Source: Candidatus Marithrix sp. Canyon 246 (GTDB taxonomy: Bacteria; Pseudomonadota; Gammaproteobacteria; Beggiatoales; Beggiatoaceae). From it: DNA of 64,000 bases. The notes beneath the pieces were generated by a model. It saw nothing but the letters and a program-made list of their open reading frames with translations. It was not told the origin of the DNA and ran no database searches. Below, in pieces: positions 9,856-20,181 of the stretch. The stretch spans positions 62,001-126,000 of the forward strand of contig NZ_MCBX01000038.1 in NCBI RefSeq assembly GCF_001723685.1, given 5' to 3'. The translations under genes and the position numbers were made by a program. The first letter of the stretch is position 1. Every line of letters starts with the position of its first letter.

Positions 9856-10959
9856 TTATTGTGATAAGAAACGTTTGTGTGTATGTATTGCCATAATAAA
9901 TCCAAAACCTGCCATTAATGTGACTAAAGAAGTACCTCCATAACTAATTAAGGGTAGGGGAACACCGACAACAGGTAATAAACCTGTTACCATACCCATA
10001 TTAACAAATATATATACAAAAAAAGTTGAAACTAAGCTCGCAGCAAGCAGACGACCATAAGTATCTTGAGCTTGAGCAGCAATATACATGCCTCTGGATA
10101 AAATGAAAAGATAAATTAATAATAATATTCCAGCACCAATTAAACCAAATTCTTCATTATATACAGCATAGATAAAATCTGTGGTGCGTTCTGGTAAAAA
10201 GTGTAATTGAGATTGAGTTCCATTTAACCAGCCTTTGCCTTCAATTCCTCCTGAGCCAATAGCAATTTTTGATTGAATAATATGATAACCAGTACCTAAT
10301 GGATCAGCTTCAGGATTAAAAAGGGTTTTGACTCGTTGTTGTTGATATGGATGCATTATGTAAAACCATAAAATTGGTATAAATGCCCCTACCAAACTCA
10401 GAAATCCCAATATTAGTTTCCAAGCAATTCCTGCAAATAATAATACAAATATACCAGAAGATGCAATTAATAATGATGTACCTAAATCAGGTTGTTTAGC
10501 CACCAACAATACAGGGAAGACAATCAATATTAGAGCTACAACTATGCGTCCATAACTAGGTGGCAAAGGTCGATCAGCTAAATACCATGTAATCATCATA
10601 GGCATAATGATTTTCATTATTTCAGAAGGTTGAAATACCATAAATCCAAGATTTATCCAGCGTTGCGAACCTTTACTTGTAGTTCCTATAAGCAATACTA
10701 ATACTAATAATAATACGCCGATAAGATAAATCCACGGTACCCATCTAAATACTTTTTGAATCGGTATTTGAGCAAGTAGCAGCATTATTCCTAATCCAGC
10801 TGCAATTCTTATTAATTGACGGATCATAAGGTCAATATTTTGACCTCCTGCACTATATAAGATTATTAAACCTAAAGTTAATAATGTTAATAAGCCAAAT
10901 AATAAAGTAGTGTCTAAATGTAAAAAATGCTTATTAGTCCAACGGGTTTGCATATTCAT
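9856..10959 (-). CDS. mrdB: RodA (MrdB) SEDS glycosyltransferase
   Basis: A 367-residue polytopic SEDS protein that polymerises lipid II during cell elongation as partner of PBP2. About ten hydrophobic segments are visible. The SEDS signatures are PDLGTSLLI with the essential Asp, GSGGIEGKGWLNGTQSQLHFLP and PLPLISYGGTSLVTLM close to the C-terminus. It overlaps mrdA by 4 nt, as expected for the RodA-PBP2 pair. Confidence 0.97.
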   Translation of the reverse strand: MNMQTRWTNKHFLHLDTTLLFGLLTLLTLGLIILYSAGGQNIDLMIRQLIRIAAGLGIMLLLAQIPIQKVFRWVPWIYLIGVLLLVLVLLIGTTSKGSQRWINLGFMVFQPSEIMKIIMPMMITWYLADRPLPPSYGRIVVALILIVFPVLLVAKQPDLGTSLLIASSGIFVLLFAGIAWKLILGFLSLVGAFIPILWFYIMHPYQQQRVKTLFNPEADPLGTGYHIIQSKIAIGSGGIEGKGWLNGTQSQLHFLPERTTDFIYAVYNEEFGLIGAGILLLIYLFILSRGMYIAAQAQDTYGRLLAASLVSTFFVYIFVNMGMVTGLLPVVGVPLPLISYGGTSLVTLMAGFGFIMAIHTHKRFLSQ

Positions 10960-12791
10960 TTTCGTAACAAATAATGATCCATGACTTTTTTAGCTATAGG
11001 CGCAGCAGTCGAACTACCACCACCGCCATTTTCTACTATGACTGATATTGCAAGACGTGGGTTTTTTAAAGGTGCAAATGCTACAAACAAAGCATGATCA
11101 TGAAATTTTTTCTTTAGCCTCCTTGCATTATAAGTTTCTGATTGTTTAATTGTGATTACTTGTGCAGTACCAGTTTTACCTGCAAAACGATAACGCGAAC
11201 CTCTTCCAACTTTATTTGCAGTTCCTCTGCGACTATGTACTACTGCTCTCATCCCACCAATTGCTGTCTTCCAAAAATCTTGTCTTTTTAAATGAATAGT
11301 CTTTTGAATTATAGGAGATATGATGCTCATTTCATTAGATTTAGGATCATCCATTGCAAAGACCATACGTGGTTGTTTAAATTTGCCATGATTACTTAAT
11401 GTAGTAGTAGCTACCGCTAATTGTAAAGGTGTTGCTAACATATAACCTTGTCCTATCCCTGTAATTACAGTTTCACCGGGATACCAATGTTTATTATATC
11501 TGCGACGCTTCCATTCTCTGGAGGGCATTAATCCTCCTAATTCACCAGTAATATCAATTCCAGTTTTTTTCCCAAAACTAAAGCGTTTCATGAATTTATT
11601 TAGGCGATCAATACCAAGATCATGAGCTAAATCATAGTAATAGACATCACAAGATTGTTCTAATGATGAATGAAAATTCACACTACCATGACCTCTTTTT
11701 TTCCAATCACGATAACGATGGCTTTGACCCTTTAGACTATACCAACCTCGACACCAAGTACGACTATATTTCGTTCTTACTCCATGCTCAAGCCCTGCTA
11801 AGCCAACAAAGGCTTTTATAGTGGAACCGGGAGGATATTGACCACGTATTGCACGATTATATAATGGACGCTCTGGAGAATCACGTAAGGCATTATAATC
11901 TTTATAACTTATACCATTTACAAACAAATTTGGATCATAATAAGGCATACTTGCTAACACTAATACTCCACTTGTTTTAGGATCTATTACTACTAGTGCA
12001 GAACGATGTTTAGAAAGAATTTCTTCAGTATATTTTTGTAATTCAATATCCAAATTTAAATATAAGTTCTTACCTGCTATGGGAGAGGTTCTTTCTAAAA
12101 CTCGAATAATATGCCCTTTAACATTAGTTTCTACTTTTTGAAATCCTGTTTGTCCATGTAACTGTTTTTCATAATATTTTTCTATACCCAACTTACCAAT
12201 ATAGTTACTACCCAAATAATTAGATTTATCAATCCTTTTTAATTCTCGTTCATTAATTCTTCCAACATAACCAATGGCATGAACTCCTGTAGCCCCAAGG
12301 GGATAATAACGACTTTGATTACTCTGGATTTCTACACCAGCAAAATGATGTCTTTGTACCGAAAAACGCGCTACCTCACCTTCAGTCAAACGGTGGCGTA
12401 ATGGAATACTGTTAAATTGACGTTTTTGTCTTGATTGTTTTTTAAAGCGAGTAATATCAGATTCTTCTATTACTATAATGTTTTTCAATTTATCTAATAT
12501 ATGATCAAGTTTTTCGGTAAGTTTTTCAGGAATTATTTCTAAACTATATGATATGCGATTTTCAGCTAGTAACACTCCATTACGATCATAAATTAATCCC
12601 CTTGTCGGGGGTAATGGTAAAATCTTAATGCTATTTTCTTCTGATTTAGTAATGTAATCCTGATGCTGTATAACTTGTAAATAATACATACGTGCAAATA
12701 TAAGCGATAGAAATAACAACATTAGGAACCAAGCAATAATAGCACGGTTATGGAAAATTTTATTTTCTTGAGTGGAATTTTTAATATACAT
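10956..12791 (-). CDS. mrdA: Penicillin-binding protein 2 (MrdA)
   Basis: A 611-residue elongation-specific transpeptidase working with RodA. One membrane anchor lies at about residues 16-38. The pedestal region includes PPTRGLIYDRNGVLLAEN (61-78). Catalytic motifs are S323-T-I-K326, S380-C-D382 and K539-T-G541. I chose the ATG at 12791, inside the mreD 3' end, because it starts close to the membrane anchor as in homologues; an in-frame ATG at 12812 would add seven residues. It overlaps mreD by 11 nt and mrdB by 4 nt. Confidence 0.96.
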   Translation of the reverse strand: MYIKNSTQENKIFHNRAIIAWFLMLLFLSLIFARMYYLQVIQHQDYITKSEENSIKILPLPPTRGLIYDRNGVLLAENRISYSLEIIPEKLTEKLDHILDKLKNIIVIEESDITRFKKQSRQKRQFNSIPLRHRLTEGEVARFSVQRHHFAGVEIQSNQSRYYPLGATGVHAIGYVGRINERELKRIDKSNYLGSNYIGKLGIEKYYEKQLHGQTGFQKVETNVKGHIIRVLERTSPIAGKNLYLNLDIELQKYTEEILSKHRSALVVIDPKTSGVLVLASMPYYDPNLFVNGISYKDYNALRDSPERPLYNRAIRGQYPPGSTIKAFVGLAGLEHGVRTKYSRTWCRGWYSLKGQSHRYRDWKKRGHGSVNFHSSLEQSCDVYYYDLAHDLGIDRLNKFMKRFSFGKKTGIDITGELGGLMPSREWKRRRYNKHWYPGETVITGIGQGYMLATPLQLAVATTTLSNHGKFKQPRMVFAMDDPKSNEMSIISPIIQKTIHLKRQDFWKTAIGGMRAVVHSRRGTANKVGRGSRYRFAGKTGTAQVITIKQSETYNARRLKKKFHDHALFVAFAPLKNPRLAISVIVENGGGGSSTAAPIAKKVMDHYLLRK

Positions 12792-13272
12792 TATAAGTAC
12801 GCCGCATATCACGTAAGATTATAAATAACCAAGGCCATAATAACATACTGCTTAATCCCTCATATATAAACGATATGAGAACCAGTGGTGGATGACCTAA
12901 TATGCTGTTAATTATTATGTTGAGTAAGTGGGTGATTGTTATTAATCCAAATATTACTATTGCTTGTTGCCATAAAGGAAATAAACGTATTTGACGATGT
13001 AATTTTATACTAATATAAGCAATGAAAGAGAAGAATAAGGCATGTTGCCCTAACAGACTATTATGTAATACATCATAAATAATTCCAATATTCCAAGCAG
13101 TTATAATACCGATACGTTGAGGAATAGCTAAACACCAATAAATTAAAACCATTTCAACCCAATCTGGTCGCCATATTGTTGCCCATATTGGTAATGGTAT
13201 TATTGCTAACATAAAACTAACAATAAAACTCAGAATGATAACCCAACCACCATGATGTTTTTCTACACTCAT
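12781..13272 (-). CDS. mreD: Rod shape-determining protein MreD
   Basis: A 163-residue membrane protein with about five hydrophobic helices, starting with a charged tip (MSVEKHHGGW) and containing the family pattern GIIYDVLHNSLLGQHALFFSF. MreD belongs to the MreBCD-RodA-PBP2 elongasome and bridges MreC to the rest of the complex. It overlaps both mreC (4 nt) and mrdA (11 nt). Confidence 0.92.
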   Translation of the reverse strand: MSVEKHHGGWVIILSFIVSFMLAIIPLPIWATIWRPDWVEMVLIYWCLAIPQRIGIITAWNIGIIYDVLHNSLLGQHALFFSFIAYISIKLHRQIRLFPLWQQAIVIFGLITITHLLNIIINSILGHPPLVLISFIYEGLSSMLLWPWLFIILRDMRRTYNVY

Positions 13273-14102
13273 TTATTGGTTTTCCATACTAATAAAACTT
13301 CACTATTTTGTTCTAATCTTGCTAGTGGTGATGCTTGTACTTGTGCATATGGCTTACCTATATCAGGAGTAACATCAATCACTATTGCAACTGGATAACC
13401 TTTGGGAAATTTATCGCCAAAACCAGAAGTTACAAGTAAATCACCTATTTTGATTCCATCATTTAAACCAATATTAGATATATATAATAAAGATAAACGA
13501 TTTACTGTACCCATACCTTTAGCAACTGTACGTAAACCAGTGCGTTCTATTTGAACTGGTAATTGATGATTATAATCTGTAATTAACATTACGATACTAG
13601 AAAACATTCCAACTTGCGTGATTTGACCTATAACTCCTTGGGCATCTATTACTGGTTGATTTATAAATACACCATGTTTACTGCCTTTATTAATTGTAAT
13701 ATCCCGTTTAGCAGAATCTAATTCTACTGCTAATATTTCAGCAAGCATAACTCGTTCGCCTAGTCTGGTTGAACTACGCAATACTTGTCGAAGACGTTTA
13801 TTTTCTTTGTTTAGATGTTGATACTTTTGCAAGCCAACTTTTAAACGTAGATTTTCTTCATATAATTGCGCATTTTCTTCCAATAATTTGACACGCCTAT
13901 TGGCACTCATAGATAGCCATTGACCAGTCTTTAATGGTAAATTAACTAAATATTGAATTGGATAGACTAAAGTTAATAAATGAGTTCGCACCGTTTGCAA
14001 ATATCCGAAACGATGATCAGTTATCATTAGAATGAGTGATGCTAAGATAAATAGCATTACTCTTATATTTAAAGTTCGTTCTTCTGTAACTGAAGATTTC
14101 AT
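13269..14102 (-). CDS. mreC: Cell shape protein MreC
   Basis: A 277-residue bitopic periplasmic protein. A single N-terminal membrane segment (about 14-35) is followed by a coiled coil at about 70-108 (EENAQLYEENLRLKVGLQ...ENKRLRQVL) and two beta-barrel domains (GSKHGVFINQPVIDAQGVIG; GDLLVTSGFGDKFPKGYPV). It signals to PBP2/RodA to activate wall synthesis. It overlaps mreD by 4 nt and lies 45 nt after mreB. Confidence 0.95.
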   Translation of the reverse strand: MKSSVTEERTLNIRVMLFILASLILMITDHRFGYLQTVRTHLLTLVYPIQYLVNLPLKTGQWLSMSANRRVKLLEENAQLYEENLRLKVGLQKYQHLNKENKRLRQVLRSSTRLGERVMLAEILAVELDSAKRDITINKGSKHGVFINQPVIDAQGVIGQITQVGMFSSIVMLITDYNHQLPVQIERTGLRTVAKGMGTVNRLSLLYISNIGLNDGIKIGDLLVTSGFGDKFPKGYPVAIVIDVTPDIGKPYAQVQASPLARLEQNSEVLLVWKTNK

Positions 14103-14147
14103 GTGATTATTCTGTTAGGGCTGACCTTAGATGTCTGCCCTAAATTA

Positions 14148-15206
<1,059 letters not shown>

Positions 15207-15225
15207 TCAATCCTATGGTGAATAA

Positions 15226-15255
15226 ATTATAATAGTAAAAATATTACTTTACCAA
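15226..15255 (-). promoter_or_regulatory. Putative sigma-70 promoter of mreB operon
   Basis: On the minus strand TTGGTA (15255-15250) and TATAAT (15231-15226) are separated by 18 bp, giving a predicted start about 20 nt before the mreB ATG. The -10 is a perfect consensus and the -35 matches four of six. The whole mreB-gatC intergenic region is only 114 bp, so the gatC promoter must overlap it. Confidence 0.45.
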
Positions 15256-15311
15256 GCGATTTAAGTTTAAGCAAGTCTGAAATGATTTTTTTTTAACCTT
15301 AGAGTAGTAAA

Positions 15312-15599
15312 ATGTCCTTATTAAAAGAAGAAGTTGAAAAAATTGCTCATCTAGCTCGAATTTCTTTAAATGAACAAGATATTCCAGTTTATACACGCAA
15401 TTTATCTGATATATTAGCTTTTGTTGAGCAAATGAATAATGTCAATACGGCTGATATAGTGCCAATGGCACATCCGCTTGATGCTACAGCACGTTTACGT
15501 GCAGATATAGTATCAGAAACCAATCAGCGCGATAATTTTCAATCAATTGCACCACAAGTTGAAGCTGGTTTATATTTAGTCCCTAAAGTAATTGAGTGA
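15312..15599 (+). CDS. gatC: Asp-tRNA(Asn)/Glu-tRNA(Gln) amidotransferase subunit C
   Basis: A 95-residue subunit that wraps around GatA and GatB and stabilises the amidotransferase. The typical [19 protein letters not shown] start, the [16 protein letters not shown] helix and [18 protein letters not shown] are visible. It is the first gene of gatCAB, 20 nt before gatA, and divergent from mreB as in several other gammaproteobacteria. Confidence 0.96.
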   Translation: MSLLKEEVEKIAHLARISLNEQDIPVYTRNLSDILAFVEQMNNVNTADIVPMAHPLDATARLRADIVSETNQRDNFQSIAPQVEAGLYLVPKVIE

Positions 15600-15619
15600 A
15601 TTAACAATTAATAACTACT

Positions 15620-17083
15620 ATGCACAATAAAACTCTTGTCGAATTATCTAAAGCGTTACATAAAGGTGAATACTCTAGTGTTGAGTTGACTCAACATTTT
15701 TTAGATAGAATTAAAAATTATGATTCACAGATTAATAGTTTTATTACTATAACAACTGATGAAGCATTAAAAGCAGCTCAGGCTGCTGATCAAATTATTG
15801 CTAATGGTGATGCCGGTTTCTTAACCGGTATCCCTTTAGCTCATAAGGATATATTTTGTACTCATGGAGTTAAAACTTCATGTGGTTCAAAAATGCTAGA
15901 TAACTTTATTGCTCCTTATAATGCCACAGTTGTTGAAAAATGTCAGGCGGCTGGCATGGTGATGTTGGGTAAAACCAATATGGATGAATTTGCTATGGGT
16001 TCTTCTAATGAAACTAGTTTTTATGGACCGGTAAAAAATCCTTGGGATATAAAATCGGTGCCCGGTGGTTCATCAGGAGGATCAGCGGCTGCTGTGGCTG
16101 CTCGTTTGGCACCAATTGCTACTGGCACTGATACTGGTGGTTCAATTCGTCAACCTGCGGCTTTATGTGGTATAACTGGTTTAAAACCAACTTATGGTCG
16201 AGTTTCGCGTTATGGCATGATAGCGTTTGCTTCTAGTTTGGATCAAGCTGGTCCAATGGGGCGTAGTGCTGAGGATGTGGCACATTTGTTAAATGTTATC
16301 AGCGGTTTTGATGAGCGCGATTCAACTTCTTTAGATGTGCCTAGTGATGATTATACTGCTAACTTAAATGATAAGTTAGCAGGATTAAAAATTGGTTTAC
16401 CTAAAGAATATTTTGCGGAAGGTTTAGATTCTAATGTTGCTAAAGCCTTGGAATCTGCCATTAAAGAGTTTGAACAGGCTGGTGCAACTCTGCATGAAAT
16501 TAGTTTGCCTAACACACATTTAGCGGTACCTATTTATTACATAATAGCTCCAGCAGAATGTTCTTCTAATTTATCTCGTTTTGATGGAGTGCGTTTTGGA
16601 TATCGTTGCGAAAACCCAACAGATTTAGATGATTTATATACACGTTCACGTGGTGAGGGTTTTGGTGCTGAGGTTAAACGTCGTATTATGATTGGTGCTT
16701 ACGCGCTTTCTGCTGGTTATTATGATGCTTATTATTTAAAAGCTCAACAAATCCGCCGCTTAATTAGTCAAGATTTTTCAGATGCGTTTAAACAAGTTGA
16801 TGTGATTTTAGGACCAACTTCACCAACAACGGCTTTTAAAATTGGTGAAAAATCGGATGATCCTGTTACTATGTATTTATCTGATATTTATACAATTGCG
16901 GTCAATATGGCAGGTTTACCAGCAATGTCAATACCGGCTGGTTTGGTTGAACAGCGTCCAGTTGGCTTACAATTAATAGGTAATTATTTAAAAGAAGCGC
17001 AGTTATTGAATGTGGCTCATCAGTATCAACAAGTTACTGATTGGCATCAGGCTGTACCACAAGATTTTAAAGAGGTTTTATAA
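15620..17083 (+). CDS. gatA: Asp/Glu-tRNA amidotransferase subunit A
   Basis: A 487-residue amidase-signature protein that hydrolyses glutamine and channels ammonia to GatB for transamidation of mischarged tRNA. The Ser-cisSer-Lys triad is at K76 (PLAHKDIF), S151 (PGGSSGGS) and S175 ([12 protein letters not shown]), with spacing identical to characterised GatA. It lies between gatC and gatB with a single base before the gatB start. Confidence 0.98.
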   Translation: MHNKTLVELSKALHKGEYSSVELTQHFLDRIKNYDSQINSFITITTDEALKAAQAADQIIANGDAGFLTGIPLAHKDIFCTHGVKTSCGSKMLDNFIAPYNATVVEKCQAAGMVMLGKTNMDEFAMGSSNETSFYGPVKNPWDIKSVPGGSSGGSAAAVAARLAPIATGTDTGGSIRQPAALCGITGLKPTYGRVSRYGMIAFASSLDQAGPMGRSAEDVAHLLNVISGFDERDSTSLDVPSDDYTANLNDKLAGLKIGLPKEYFAEGLDSNVAKALESAIKEFEQAGATLHEISLPNTHLAVPIYYIIAPAECSSNLSRFDGVRFGYRCENPTDLDDLYTRSRGEGFGAEVKRRIMIGAYALSAGYYDAYYLKAQQIRRLISQDFSDAFKQVDVILGPTSPTTAFKIGEKSDDPVTMYLSDIYTIAVNMAGLPAMSIPAGLVEQRPVGLQLIGNYLKEAQLLNVAHQYQQVTDWHQAVPQDFKEVL

Positions 17084-17084
17084 T

Positions 17085-18515
17085 ATGGCATGGGAAGTCG
17101 TAATTGGTTTAGAAATTCACGCGCAATTAGCTACTAAAAGTAAGATTTTTTCTGGTGCTTCTACCGCTTATGGGGCTGATCCTAATACACAGGCTTGTGC
17201 TGTGGATTTAGCTTTGCCCGGGGTGTTACCTGTTCTTAATATGGCTGTGGTAGAAATGGCAGCAAAATTAGGTTTGGCTATTGGGGCTGAAGTTGCACAG
17301 CGTTCTGTTTTTGCTCGAAAGAATTATTTTTATCCTGATTTACCTAAAGGTTATCAAATTAGTCAATTTGAGTTGCCAATAGTTGGAAAGGGGCAACTTA
17401 ATATTGAGCTTGATGGTGAAGAAAAAACTATTGGTGTTACTCGCGCTCATTTAGAAGAAGATGCCGGTAAATCTTTACATGAAGATTTTCAGGGTTCAAC
17501 TGGTATTGATTTAAATAGAGCTGGTACACCATTGTTGGAAATTGTGTCTGAGCCAGATATGCGTTCGTCTAAAGAAGCTGTTGCTTATATGAAGAAGATA
17601 CATTCTTTAGTACGTTATTTAGATATTTGTGATGGCAATATGCAAGAAGGTTCGTTTCGTTGTGATGCTAATGTTTCTGTACGCCCTGTAGGGCAAGAGG
17701 AATTAGGTACTCGTGCTGAATTGAAGAATTTGAATTCGTTTCGCTTTGTTGAACGCGCTATTAATATTGAAGTTGAGCGACAAATTGATATTTTAGAAAG
17801 CGGCGGTAAGGTGGTACAAGAAACTCGTTTATATGATGCTGATAAAAATGAGACTCGTTCCATGCGTTCTAAGGAAGAGGCTAATGATTATCGTTATTTT
17901 CCCGATCCTGATTTGTTGCCGCTAGTCATTGAGCCTGAATTTTTAGAACAAGTTAAAGCTAAATTACCAGAATTGCCTGATGAGAAAAAACAACGCTTTA
18001 TGCAAGCATATGCTTTATCTTTGTATGATGCCGCTGTATTAACTAGTAGTCGTGAATTAGCTGAATTTTTTGAACAGACTGTTAAGTTATCTGCAAGTGA
18101 TGCTAAATTATGTGTTAATTGGGTAATGGGTGATTTATCGGCTTTATTGAATAAAGAAAATTTAGACATTACTGAATCTAAAGTTACTGCACCACAACTT
18201 GCTGGTATGTTGCGTCGAATTAGTGATAACACCATTTCAGGCAAAATTGCTAAAACTGTTTTTGAGGCAATGTGGGCTGGTGAAGGTGACGCTGATAAGA
18301 TTATTGAACAAAAAGGTTTAAAGCAAGTTACTGATAGTGGCGCAATTGAGAAATTGATTGATGAAGTAATTGCTAATAATCCTAAACAGTTAGAACAATA
18401 TCGTGCTGGTAAGGAAAAATTATTTGGCTTTTTTGTCGGGCAAGTGATGAAGATTTCTAAGGGTAAAGCCAATCCAGCGCAGCTTAATGAATTGTTGAAG
18501 AAAAAATTGAGTTAA
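17085..18515 (+). CDS. gatB: Asp/Glu-tRNA amidotransferase subunit B
   Basis: A 476-residue tRNA-binding kinase/transamidase subunit. The start at 17085 ([15 protein letters not shown]) matches the family; an in-frame extension back to 17010 lies inside gatA and is not credible. The cradle domain carries [29 protein letters not shown] and [11 protein letters not shown], and the C-terminal YqeY-like tail (about 330-476) ends [17 protein letters not shown]. It follows the gatA stop by one base. Confidence 0.98.
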   Translation: MAWEVVIGLEIHAQLATKSKIFSGASTAYGADPNTQACAVDLALPGVLPVLNMAVVEMAAKLGLAIGAEVAQRSVFARKNYFYPDLPKGYQISQFELPIVGKGQLNIELDGEEKTIGVTRAHLEEDAGKSLHEDFQGSTGIDLNRAGTPLLEIVSEPDMRSSKEAVAYMKKIHSLVRYLDICDGNMQEGSFRCDANVSVRPVGQEELGTRAELKNLNSFRFVERAINIEVERQIDILESGGKVVQETRLYDADKNETRSMRSKEEANDYRYFPDPDLLPLVIEPEFLEQVKAKLPELPDEKKQRFMQAYALSLYDAAVLTSSRELAEFFEQTVKLSASDAKLCVNWVMGDLSALLNKENLDITESKVTAPQLAGMLRRISDNTISGKIAKTVFEAMWAGEGDADKIIEQKGLKQVTDSGAIEKLIDEVIANNPKQLEQYRAGKEKLFGFFVGQVMKISKGKANPAQLNELLKKKLS

Positions 18516-18519
18516 TTTT

Positions 18520-19167
18520 ATGGAATCTAATAAATATTCTATCTCTCGTTATATGATAACGGGTGTTTTTACAGTTATACCAATTTTAGTTACTTGGGTA
18601 ATTTTTCAATTTCTATTTAATTTATTGTCTCAAATTGGTACACCAGCTATTAAGATATTGGCTGATATTTTTCCTTCTCTTGCTGATTGGATTACTAATC
18701 CTTGGTTTTTATCTATCATCGGGGTATTATTTACTTTAGTTGTTTTATATCTGCTTGGTTTAATAGCAACTTTTGTGATTGGTAAACGTATAATCGAAGC
18801 ATTTGATTATTTAATTAATAAACTACCGGTTGTCAAAGTAATTTATGGTTCAATAAAGAAGCTTGTTGTAACATTACAGCAGAAACCTACAGAAGCGCAA
18901 CGAGTGGTGTTAATTGAATTTCCTTCTCCAGCAATGAAAACAGTGGGTTTGGTAACACAGGTTTTTACTGATCATGATACAGGAGAAAAATTAGCCGCTG
19001 TTTATGTTCCTACTACGCCAAATCCTACTTCTGGTTATTTAGAAATAATACCTTTAGATAAACTCATTTCTACAAATTGGAGTTTGGATGAGGCTATGAC
19101 TTTTATTATGTCTGGCGGTGCAGTTGCCCCAGATAAAATTAATTATAGTAAAAGTGCTAAATCTTAA
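18520..19167 (+). CDS. DUF502 membrane protein
   Basis: A 215-residue protein with two strong membrane segments (about 12-33 and 65-90) and the DUF502 pattern: RYMITGVFTVIPILVTWVI, PVVKVIYGSIKKLV, VVLIEFPSPAMKTVGLVT and YVPTTPNPTSGYLEIIP. Function is unknown; the family is widespread in proteobacteria and often sits near tRNA synthetase or amidotransferase genes. It begins 4 nt after gatB and overlaps the glycosyltransferase gene. Confidence 0.88.
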   Translation: MESNKYSISRYMITGVFTVIPILVTWVIFQFLFNLLSQIGTPAIKILADIFPSLADWITNPWFLSIIGVLFTLVVLYLLGLIATFVIGKRIIEAFDYLINKLPVVKVIYGSIKKLVVTLQQKPTEAQRVVLIEFPSPAMKTVGLVTQVFTDHDTGEKLAAVYVPTTPNPTSGYLEIIPLDKLISTNWSLDEAMTFIMSGGAVAPDKINYSKSAKS

Positions 19168-19840
19168 AGATGTGGTGGTATTGATTCCGGCTAAAAATGA
19201 AGTCAATACCATTGGTCAAATTGTTTCTGAAATTAAAGAGCTTTTTCCCATTACTGTTGTTGTCATTGATGATGGCAGTAGTGATGATACGACAATAGTA
19301 GCATTAGATGCTGGTGCTATTGTCTTGCCTATGTCGTTTTCATTAGGCGCATGGGGTGCGATACAAACTGGTTTGCGTTATGCGGAACAATATGGATTTA
19401 AAATAGCAATTACTATGGATGCTGATGGTCAACATAAGGTTGATTCTATTCCTAAGTTATTAGAAAAACTTGAAGATAAACAATCTGATGTAGTTATAGG
19501 TTCATATGTTGAACGTGGAAGTCCATCCAGACATCTAGCATGGTCTTTCTTTAGAAAATTGTCAGGTATGAATTTAGAGGATTTAACTTCTGGATTACGC
19601 GCTTATAATCATAAGGCGATTGAATTATTAAGTTCAAAATCAGCAAGTTTGTTAGATTATCAAGATTTAGGTGTCTTATTATTATTACATAGAGCTAAAT
19701 TACGTGTAGTCGAAACACCTATTTTTATATCGCCTAGAATTAATGGACATTCGCGTATTTTTAGTTCTTGGTGGGCAGTTAGTAGTTATATGTTATATAC
19801 CAGTATTTTATGTTTAGCTCATTTTAAATTATTTAAATAA
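19154..19840 (+). CDS. Family 2 glycosyltransferase (dolichyl-phosphate-mannose synthase type)
   Basis: A GT-A fold glycosyltransferase with VVVLIPAKNEVNTIGQIV at the start, VVIDDGSSDDT, and the DXD-type ITMDADGQHKVDSIPKLL. It has no C-terminal membrane domain, so it is a cytosolic or peripheral enzyme. It probably charges a polyprenyl phosphate with sugar from a nucleotide donor; the partner DUF2304 gene next door supports this. No in-frame ATG exists; I chose GTG at 19154 over GTG at 19118 because less overlap with the upstream gene results. The start is uncertain. Confidence 0.85.
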   Translation: MLNLKDVVVLIPAKNEVNTIGQIVSEIKELFPITVVVIDDGSSDDTTIVALDAGAIVLPMSFSLGAWGAIQTGLRYAEQYGFKIAITMDADGQHKVDSIPKLLEKLEDKQSDVVIGSYVERGSPSRHLAWSFFRKLSGMNLEDLTSGLRAYNHKAIELLSSKSASLLDYQDLGVLLLLHRAKLRVVETPIFISPRINGHSRIFSSWWAVSSYMLYTSILCLAHFKLFK

Positions 19841-20178
19841 TGTCATATCAACTCACTTCTACCTTTTTAGGTTTTTTCATTGCAGGTATCATTTTATGGT
19901 TAATTCGCCGTGATTTATTGCATTCTCGTCATGCGGCATGGTGGTTAGTTGTTGCATTATCAATTATGTTGTTGGGTATATTTCCTACAACTATTGATTG
20001 GTTGGCAACTCATTTAGGAGTAAATTATCCACCTACTTTAATTTTTGTTTTAGGTATGGGGTTTATTTTAATCAAAGTTATTGCTATTGATATACATCAA
20101 TCTGATTTAGAAAGAAAAGTACGTAGATTGGCACAACGTTTAGCGATTTTTGAAGCTGAAAATAAGAGATCAAAATAA
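19840..20178 (+). CDS. DUF2304 small membrane protein
   Basis: A 112-residue protein with three membrane segments (about 5-22, 34-50, 63-84) followed by a charged helical tail (SDLERKVRRLAQRLAIFEAEN), the DUF2304 arrangement. Such proteins are nearly always encoded directly after a GT2 gene, as here (one-base overlap), and are thought to form a membrane partner for it. Confidence 0.85.
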   Translation: MSYQLTSTFLGFFIAGIILWLIRRDLLHSRHAAWWLVVALSIMLLGIFPTTIDWLATHLGVNYPPTLIFVLGMGFILIKVIAIDIHQSDLERKVRRLAQRLAIFEAENKRSK

Positions 20179-20181
20179 TTT

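Noticed and set aside
19118-19153. Longer start (GTG at 19118) for the glycosyltransferase
   Set aside because: It would add 12 residues overlapping the DUF502 gene with no ribosome site; GTG at 19154 gives a normal N-terminus, though certainty is low.
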